Assembly (NCBI GenBank): GCA_965221555.1
Contig: OZ244895.1
Span: 2,356,001 to 2,420,000 of the forward strand
DNA from: JAJEAD01 sp965221555
GTDB taxonomy: Bacteria; Pseudomonadota; Gammaproteobacteria; HK1
Direction of reading: 5' to 3'
Length of the DNA stretch: 64,000 nucleotides
The translations under genes and the position numbers were made by a program. Under the pieces are notes generated by a model that made no database searches, was not told the origin of the DNA, and was given only the letters and a program-made list of their open reading frames with translations. Below are positions 53,394 to 61,300 of this stretch, in pieces; position 1 is the stretch's first letter, and each line of letters starts with the position of its first letter.

Positions 53394-55372
53394 ATGAATG
53401 CGGTGACGGCGCGGGTGCGGACTCCGGACATTGCGCCCAACGCGCACGTGAAGGAGGTGTTCGCACGGGGAGGGCCCCTGGAGGCCCGACTCCACACCTA
53501 CCAGCCGAGAGACGTCCAGATCGAGATGGCGTGCGCGGTCTCGTCCGCGATCGAGGCGGAGGATGTGCTGGTGTGCGAAGCCGGCACGGGTACCGGAAAG
53601 ACTCTGGCCTACCTGGTTCCCGCCTTGCTCTCGGGTCGACGGACCATCATCTCTACCGGCACGCGGCATCTTCAGGACCAGCTCTTCTTCCGCGATCTGC
53701 CCCTGGCGAGAGAGGCGACCGGCGTTCGCACGCGCCTCGCCCTCCTCAAGGGACGATCCAACTACCTGTGTCGCGAGCGACTCAAGCGGCACGCGTCGCG
53801 CGCCCATCTTCTTGAACCGGGCGTGGGCCATGATCTCGGCGCCATAGAAGCGTGGGCGCACACCACCGTCGAAGGGGACATCGCGGAAGTGGCGTCGATC
53901 CCGAGCACGCTCGCGCCTGGCGCCTTGCGACGTCCACCGTCGACAACTGCCTGGGCCAGGAGTGTCCCTCCTACTCCGAGTGCCATGTGTTGCGGGCGCG
54001 GCGCAACGCGATCGAGGCCGATCTGCTGGTCGTCAATCACCACCTCCTCTTCGCGGACATGGTGTTGCGCGAGGAAGGTTTCGGCGAGCTGCTTCCCGGC
54101 GCGGAAGCGGTGGTGCTGGACGAGGCCCACCAGCTTCCGGAGACCGCCACCCGATTCTTCGGAACGACCCACAGCAGCGCGCAGACGGCGGAGCTGCTGC
54201 GCGATGCGGTGCGAGCGCACCACGAGGAGGCCGGCGAGACGTTGGATCTGGTCGAGCTGGCAGACGGCTGCGAGGGCGCCCTGCGCGCACTGCACCGGGC
54301 CCTGGGGGGAGCCGGCCGGCGCCTCGCCTGGAGCGAGGCCTTCGCCCGGTCCGAAGTCGAAGACGCCGCGCGCGCGCTTACCGCCGCGATCGATGGCCTG
54401 TGCGAGGCGCTCGAGCCGTTGGCGGTGCGCGGGGTTGCTCTCAAGAACTGCGCCGAGCGCGCGGCGCTCGTACGCTCCCGCTTCGAGTTCCTTACTTTCC
54501 CGCAGGACGGCGCCGATCCGGTGCGCTGGGTGGAGACCCACCGAGCGGGGTTCACGCTGCACGCGAGCCCGCTCGACATCGGCCCGATGGTCTCCCGACG
54601 GGTCTACTCCTCGCCCTGTGCATGGGTTTTCACCTCCGCCACTCTCGCAGTCGAAGGAAGCCTGGCGCACTTCGCGCAGCGACTGGGCCTCGACCAGCCC
54701 CTCGCCCACGTGTGGCCAAGCCCTTTCGACTTTGCCCGTCAGGCTCGGTGCTACCTGCCGCCAGGACTACCCGACCCGCGCTCGCCCGAGTACTGCCGGG
54801 CACTCGTGGAGGAGCTGGTGCCAGTGCTGACCGCGACGAGAGGCCGTGCCTTCGTACTCTTCACCAGCTTCCGGGCGATGGAGGAGGTGCAAGAGCTTCT
54901 GCCCGCGAGAATTCCGTATCCGGTCCTCGTTCAGGGAGTCGCTCCGCGCCATGAGCTTCTGGATCGCTTTCGTCGCCAGGGCGACGCGGTGCTTCTCGGC
55001 ACCTACAGCTTCTGGGAAGGGGTGGATGTACGGGGCGAGGCGTTATCCTGCGTCATTATCGACAAGCTGCCTTTCGCGCCTCCCGACGATCCGGTGCTGC
55101 GGGCCAGAATGCGATATCTCCGGGAAATGGGCCAGGATCCCTTCATGAGCCACCAGTTGCCCCAGGCGGTGTTGACGCTCAAACAAGGCGTTGGACGCCT
55201 GATCCGCGATCCCGAGGATCGGGGAGTGGTGGTGCTTTGCGATCCGCGGATTGCGCAAAAAGGCTACGGTCCCGTATTCCTGAACAGTCTTCCCGATATG
55301 CCCATCACCCGGGACCGCGGCGACATCCGGGCCTTCTTCTCGCGGGACGGGGACGCCGGTCCGGCGACATGA
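53394..55372 (+). CDS. yoaA: YoaA/DinG-family ATP-dependent DNA helicase, interrupted by a frameshift
   Basis: This XPD-like superfamily 2 helicase with an Fe-S cluster would be 659 residues if one base were added. The first frame gives Walker A GTGTGKTLAYL, STGTRHLQDQL and the first cluster cysteine GRSNYLC. From about 53903 the second frame gives the remaining cysteines (DNCLGQECPSYSEC), NHHLLFADM, the DEAH box LDEAHQLPE, and motifs V-VI (GTYSFWEGVDVRGEAL, LKQGVGRLIRDPED). The family sequence SIP-E is restored by one extra C in ATCCCGAG (53898-53905). A sequencing or assembly error is likely. YoaA-type helicases act in replication-fork repair. Confidence 0.85.
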
Positions 55373-55397
55373 AGGACCGCATCCCGGAGGCATTCCC

Positions 55398-56087
55398 TTG
55401 AGACTGCTCGCGATCGAGACCGCTACCAACGCCTGTTCCTGCGCCCTGATTCTCGACCAGCAGAGCGACCAGCGCTTTCGGATTGCGCCGCGACGCCACG
55501 CGGAGCTGGTGCTCGGCATGGTTTCCGATCTCCTCGAGCAGGCGGGGACCGCGATCACCGATCTCGACGCCATCGCTTTCGGACGAGGTCCGGGCTCCTT
55601 TACCGGGGTGCGCATTGCCACTTCGGTGGCGCAGGGGCTCGGGCTCGCGGCCGACCTGCCGCTCATCCCGGTCTCGTCGCTCGGCGCACTCGCCCTCGCG
55701 GCGGGCCGCCGTCAGGGCGCCGACGCGGTCCTCGCCGCCTTCGATGCGCGGATGGACGAAGTCTACTGGGGCGCTTTCGATACCAGTGGCCACACGAACG
55801 CGGTCCTGTGCGGCGAAGAGTGCGTGTCCTCGCCCGCCGCGGTGCCGGTGCCGAGCTCCGGGAGGTGGTGGGGAGCGGGGGAGGGCTGGTCCGTACACGG
55901 TGACATTCTCGAGAGCCGACTTGCGGGAAGGCTCCAGGGAGTCGACGCGCAAGCGCTCCCCGCCGCGGTGGAAGTGGCGGCGATCGCCGCGAACGAACTG
56001 CGCGCCGGCCGGTGCTGCGCGCCGGAGTTCGCGCGCCCGGTGTATCTACGCGACCGAGTGGCCTCCCGGCCGCTCGACAAGCCCTGA
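55398..56087 (+). CDS. tsaB: tRNA t6A37 biosynthesis protein TsaB
   Basis: TsaB is the ASKHA-fold partner of TsaD in making N6-threonylcarbamoyladenosine at A37 of ANN-decoding tRNAs. The 229 residues show LLAIETATNACSCALI, the RRHAELVLGMV segment, FGRGPGSFTGVRIATSVAQG and DARMDEVYW. Translation starts at a TTG with a GGAGG site seven bases upstream; no ATG is available. In many gammaproteobacteria tsaB follows a YoaA-type helicase, as here. Confidence 0.94.
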   Translation: MRLLAIETATNACSCALILDQQSDQRFRIAPRRHAELVLGMVSDLLEQAGTAITDLDAIAFGRGPGSFTGVRIATSVAQGLGLAADLPLIPVSSLGALALAAGRRQGADAVLAAFDARMDEVYWGAFDTSGHTNAVLCGEECVSSPAAVPVPSSGRWWGAGEGWSVHGDILESRLAGRLQGVDAQALPAAVEVAAIAANELRAGRCCAPEFARPVYLRDRVASRPLDKP

Positions 56088-56104
56088 TCCGGTCCGAGCC
56101 AAGA

Positions 56105-57352
56105 ATGAAGCGCCCGCTCCCCCTGTTCATCGGCCTTCGCTATGTGCGGGCGAAGCGGCGCAATCACTTCATCTCGTTCATCACCTTCATCTCGATGCTC
56201 GGGTTCGCGCTGGGGGTTGCCGCTCTCATCACCGTGCTCTCGGTCATGAACGGTTTCGAGCGGGAGCTGCGTGCGCAGATCCTCGGCATGGCCTCGCACG
56301 CCACGGTTCGCCCTCTCACCGGCGCCCTGTCGGATTGGGAGCATCCGGCGGCGACGGCGGCGGCGCACCCGGAGGTGGTGGGCGTCGCGCCCTTCGTGCA
56401 GGGACAGGCGATGCTCAACCACTCCGGGACGGTGCGCGGAGTGGCCCTGCACGGGGTGCTGCCGGCGCGCGAGCCCCAGGTGTCGGATATCGGTCAGTAT
56501 CTGGTGGAAGGGAGTCTTGCGGACCTGCGGGAGGGTGGATACGGCATGCTGCTCGGCCGCGGCCTCGCGCGAGCCCTGCACGCCGTCGTCGGCTCCAAGG
56601 TGGCGGTGATCGCTCCACAGGCCACCGCCTCACCGGCCGGGATTCTGCCTCGCCTGCGGCGTTTCACGGTGGTCGGTATCTTCGAGGTCAACCACTACCA
56701 GTACGATACCGGGGTCGCGGTGGTCCACATCGAAGACGCCGCGCGCCTCTTGCGCCTGGCTCCCGGCGTGAGCGGGCTGCGCATCAAGGTCGAAGACATC
56801 CAGGAGGCGCCCCGACTCAGCCGGGAGATTGCAGCCACCCTGGACGGCGCGTACTGGGTCAGCGACTGGACCCTCCATCACCGCAACTTCTTCCGAGCGC
56901 TCGAGACCGAGAGGATGGTGATGTTCGTCATTCTGTCGCTGATCGTCGCGGTGGCGGCGTTCAATATCGTCTCCACCCTCATCATGGTGGTCACCGACAA
57001 GCAGGCGGACATCGCCGTGCTGAGGACGCTGGGAGCTTCGCCGCGAACCGTGATGCGGATATTCGTGGTGCAGGGGTCGGTGATCGGAGTGATCGGCACC
57101 CTTGCCGGAGTGCTGGGAGGCATCGCCCTTGCCGCCAACGTCGAGACGATCGTTCCCGCGATAGAGCGCTTCTTCGAGACCAGGTTCCTTTCCGAGGAGA
57201 TCTACTACATCGCCGAGGTGCCCTCGGAGCTCCGGCGCGAAAACGTCCTGCTCATCGCCCTCGTCGCTTGCGTGATGAGCGTGGTGGCGACCCTGTACCC
57301 CGCGTGGCGGGCGTCCCGGGTCCAGCCGGCGGAGGCTCTGCGCCATGAGTGA
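56105..57352 (+). CDS. lolC: lipoprotein-releasing ABC transporter permease LolC/LolE
   Basis: This is the membrane subunit of the Lol complex that extracts lipoproteins from the inner membrane. The 415-residue protein has the N-terminal FIGLRYVRAKRRNHFISFIT, one helix, a large periplasmic domain, and three C-terminal helices. The signature region includes VTDKQADIAVLRTLGASP and ALVACVMSVVATLYPAWRAS. Only one LolC/E-type gene is present with lolD, so it may be a LolF-like homodimer or have a distant partner. Its end overlaps lolD by eight bases. Confidence 0.93.
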   Translation: MKRPLPLFIGLRYVRAKRRNHFISFITFISMLGFALGVAALITVLSVMNGFERELRAQILGMASHATVRPLTGALSDWEHPAATAAAHPEVVGVAPFVQGQAMLNHSGTVRGVALHGVLPAREPQVSDIGQYLVEGSLADLREGGYGMLLGRGLARALHAVVGSKVAVIAPQATASPAGILPRLRRFTVVGIFEVNHYQYDTGVAVVHIEDAARLLRLAPGVSGLRIKVEDIQEAPRLSREIAATLDGAYWVSDWTLHHRNFFRALETERMVMFVILSLIVAVAAFNIVSTLIMVVTDKQADIAVLRTLGASPRTVMRIFVVQGSVIGVIGTLAGVLGGIALAANVETIVPAIERFFETRFLSEEIYYIAEVPSELRRENVLLIALVACVMSVVATLYPAWRASRVQPAEALRHE

Positions 57353-58028
57353 GCAGCCCGCCATCGAGTGCCGCGACCTGTGCCGCACCTTCCGCGAGGG
57401 TCGCCTGTCGGTGAAGGTGCTCGAAGCGGTGAATCTCGATGTCGGCGGCGGAGAACGACTCGCCATTACCGGGGCGTCCGGCTCGGGAAAGAGCACCCTG
57501 CTGCATCTGCTCGGTGGTCTGGACACTCCCACCCGCGGGGAAGTGCGGGTCGCGGGGCGCTCCATGTCGGCGCTCGGAGAAGCGCAGCGCTCCCGGCTGC
57601 GCAACGAGACTCTCGGTTTCGTCTACCAGTTCCACCATCTCCTCGCCGAGTTCACCGCTTCGGAGAACGTCGCGATGCCCTTGCTGATTCGCGGCATCGG
57701 TTTCGCCCGCGCGGTGGACGCCGCGAGGGAAATGCTGGCCCGGGTCGGCCTCGGGTCTCGTCTGGAGCACAAGCCTTCGGAGCTTTCCGGAGGGGAGAGG
57801 CAGCGTGCCGCGATCGCCCGCGCCCTCGTCACGCGACCGCGCTGCGTGCTCGCGGACGAGCCGACCGGGAATCTGGACCGCCGCGCCGCGAGTCAGATCC
57901 TCGAGCTCATGCTGGAGCTGAATCGGGCGACGAACGCGAGCCTGGTGGTGGTCACCCACGATCCGGGCATCGCCGCGGCCATGGACCGCACGGTGACGCT
58001 CGAGGACGCTTCGATTCGGACAGGCTGA
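57345..58028 (+). CDS. lolD: lipoprotein-releasing ABC transporter ATPase LolD
   Basis: LolD is the ATPase of the Lol exporter. The 227 residues have Walker A TGASGSGKSTLLHLLGG, the Q-loop YQFHHLLAEFTASENVAMP, the ABC signature LSGGERQRAAIARALV and Walker B CVLADEPTGNLD, followed by VVTHD. The start lies within the lolC/E end, so the two are translationally coupled. Confidence 0.96.
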   Translation: MSEQPAIECRDLCRTFREGRLSVKVLEAVNLDVGGGERLAITGASGSGKSTLLHLLGGLDTPTRGEVRVAGRSMSALGEAQRSRLRNETLGFVYQFHHLLAEFTASENVAMPLLIRGIGFARAVDAAREMLARVGLGSRLEHKPSELSGGERQRAAIARALVTRPRCVLADEPTGNLDRRAASQILELMLELNRATNASLVVVTHDPGIAAAMDRTVTLEDASIRTG

Positions 58029-58364
58029 GCGCCTGTCCCTGGACGAGCGTGGCGCGCTCGATGACGATGTCCAGACCCGCCACGTGTGATGACCTGAGCG
58101 CGTGCCGGAAGGGAATTCCCCTATCCGTGCGGCGGCCCCCATGTCGTCGACGATCCGGCCGGACACGCGGTATTCCCAACCGGAACCGGTCCGAGTTTCC
58201 GACTTGAGGTCGTGAAACGAGTTGACCAACCTGTACTTCGAAATGTCCTGCCCCCGCACATCGACGCCTCCTTCTCCAAGCTTTCTTGACAGGCTGGCCG
58301 ACGGAGTGATTTCATCGCGGCGGCGTTAACAAATCGGTATAACAACGCTGGTTAGGGGTTGGTG
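58029..58364 (-). other. 336-base gap after lolD with a possible gene fragment
   Basis: On the minus strand, a GTG at 58259 with a GGAGG site seven bases before it opens a frame reading RGQDISKYRLVNSFHDLKS and later GSGWEYRVSGRIVDDMG. The codon use is plausible. The frame has no stop before it runs antisense through lolD, so a complete gene is unlikely. It may be a remnant. The right part of the gap holds the candidate promoter of the next gene. Confidence 0.25.
58286..58315 (+). promoter_or_regulatory. candidate promoter of the AT2 gene
   Basis: TTGACA (58286-58291) and TTTCAT (58310-58315) are 18 bases apart, about 50 bases before the ATG at 58365. A separate TATAAC (58338-58343) could be an alternative -10 but has a poor -35. 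An AGGGG ribosome-binding site lies just before the start. Confidence 0.35.
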
Positions 58365-61300
58365 ATGAAGATCGCAAAGAAGATTTTGAACACCATCAGG
58401 CCCTTGGGCCGTCGCGTACGCGTCCCGCGCGCGGGAGGGTGGGTGAAATCCCTTGACGTAGTTCTGGGCAAACACCCCCTTGCCCTTGCCGCGCTGTTCC
58501 TGTTTTTTTCGGTGCCTTTCATCCAGGCGCAGGCGGCGGCCCCTCTGATCGAGCGCTGGACACGTTCCAGCCCGAACACCGAGACCGTTTACAACGTGAG
58601 CAGTGTGACCTGGCGTCTGGCCTTCGACCAGTGGGTTGATGATGTGGACACCGACTTCAGGCTGGAGAACTGCAGCGGGTGCAAACTCAGGGTCAGTCCC
58701 TCCAACGGGCAAGGATCCGTTTTCCATGTGACCGTTTTCGGTGACGCTTTGAGCGACCGGAACCACTCGGTCGAGCTGAGCATCAGGAGTGATCATGACA
58801 TCAGGAACGCCGATGGCGAGCGTCTGCCCACTGACAAGCGCTACGGCACCATCGTTCATGAGCCGAGGTACATAGTCCGAAACAAGCCTTACGTACTGCG
58901 TGTCCTGCGATCCTTTCCGACATCATACGAAACCAATTCGAATAGTGTTTCCTGGACGTACGAGTTCAGCGAACCGATGGACGACGTAGAGGCAAGTGAT
59001 TTCTATCTTCAGCAGACGACGGCAACACTCTCGTTGACCGACACTCAAGACGACAGGATTTTTACGCTGATGGCGTCAGGAGGAGATCTGTCAAGCTTGA
59101 ATAGAGAGATCAGGATCTGGCCGGAAAGAAACCATAACATGAAGGATAAGTCGGGTCACCCTTTGGTGACTCGAGTTCCGGTGCATTCTGACCAGACACG
59201 TTTCAGGTTGGATAATGAAAGGCCACTATTTCGTTACTTGGAAAGACATGATCCCTCTGGACAAAAGACAACTGGACACAGTGTCACTTTTTTGATCAAG
59301 TTCAACGAAGCTGTAGTGCCTCACATACATCATTTCTGGTTGCTGGCTTCCCTTCCTCCAACGATAGGCGATGTGATTCGAGCGTATGCAACTTCAGTTA
59401 CAAAGTACGAAAATAGAACGGATGAATATCTGGTAAATTTCAGCGATTTAAGGAATGTTCAGCAACCTGTCGTGATGCTCCATATGAGGCCTAATCTGGT
59501 TCCGGACATCGCTGGGAACACGAGTTCAGGCACTCTTAGCTATTCTGACCAGAACGAGTTGGATTTTTATGAAACCCAATTCTACGATGTGGACAACAGA
59601 CATCCATACATTACACTCGCCAACCTTGGTGATTACAGCACGGTACGCAATCCCTATTTCCGAATGGACTGGAATGAGGACGTAACCGGATTCGAAGCAA
59701 GCGATGTCCGGGTGGATGGAGGAAGCATTGCATCCTTCAACGATGACGAAGAAAGAGATAGAAAATTCGGCATGCGCCTGACGGCGGATCGGGAGGGAAG
59801 CGTAACGATCGCGGTGCGAGAAAACGCAGCGAAGGATGGCCACGAGAATGAAAGCGTCGCCTTCTCGAAGACGGTGGTCTTCGACTGGACGGCGCCCGGG
59901 GTGAACTCGATCGTACGGCAGTCCCCCACCGCCTGGGCGACAAACAGCGATACGCTGCGTTGGCGCGTGACCTTGAGCGAATCCGTCACGGGAGTCGATG
60001 CGGCGGATTTCGGGCTGTCGGGGACCACGGCCGGACTGCGCGTGACCGAAGTGCGTGACTCGTCCAGAACTCAATATGAAGTGAGCGCGAGCGGCGGCAA
60101 TCTCGGTTCCGTGAACGGCATCGTCAAGCTGGCATTCAGGGATCCCAGTGCGTTGACGGTGACCGACATTGCCGGCAACGCGCTTGTCAACACCACTCCA
60201 ACCGGATCGATCAAGGATACTTATCGGCTGGACAACAGCGCGCCGACGGTGGCCATCGAGGGGGTTCCGGCGACGGCGAGCGGCCCCTTCACGGCGACGC
60301 TGCGTTTCAGCGAAGCGGTGACCGGCTTCGGGCAGAGCGACATCGCCGCCACCGGGGCTACCCTGTCGGACTTGAAGGTTACGGAAGATGGGCGCGAGTG
60401 GACGGTGCGGGTGACGCCTAATGCCGACTATCGCCTCGCAGTATCGGCCGGGGCCGCCACGGACTACGCCGGCAACACCAGTCTTGCCAATGACGGCGAA
60501 GGCGCCCGGGGAATCCTCCTGGCGGCAGGCGCGGGATTGGTCATAACGCCTGCGAGTCTGACGATTGCCGAAGGCTCGTCGGGGACATTCACGGTGGCGC
60601 TGGCGGCGGTGCCGACTGCGACGTTGACGGTGACGCTCTCCTCGAACAACAGCGATGTGAAACTCGATCAGGAGGAGTTGAACTTCACGACCTCCAACTG
60701 GAATACGCCGATAACGGTGACGGTGAGCGCGGCCGAGGACGCCGACGCGGCCAACGAGAGCGCCACGCTTACCGTCGATCCCTCGGGCGGCGGCTATGAC
60801 GCGGTGGCGGACGCTTCGGTGGCGGTGACGGTGACCGACCGGGACGCGCGGCTCAAGGTGGCGCCGGTCAGCCTGACCATGCCGGAGGGTTCGTCGGAGA
60901 GCTTCACGGTGGCGCTGGCGGCGCTTCCGACCGGGCCGGTGACGGTGACGCTTTCCTTGGACAATGCCGATGTGACCCTCGACGACGAGACCCTGACCTT
61001 CACGACCTCTGACTGGAATGTGCCGCAGTCGGTGAGGGTGGTCGCGGCTGCTGACGAAGACGCGGGCGACGACCGCGCCTCGGTGGGTCTCGCGCTCTCG
61101 GGCGGGGGCTATGACGGCGTGTCGGGCGGCTCGGTGTCGGTCACGGTGACCGACGATGACGCCGGGCTGATCGTGGCGCCTGCGAATCTGACGATTGCGG
61201 AAGGCTCGTCGGGGACATTCACGGTGGCGCTGGCGGCCTTGCCGGTGGGACCGGTGACGGTGGCGCTCACGTCGGATCATGATGAGGTGACCCTCGACAA

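Noticed and set aside
53262..53861. Minus-strand ORF of 199 codons overlapping the helicase 5' end
   Set aside because: It runs antisense to the Walker A region of the helicase, which is clearly coding on the + strand.
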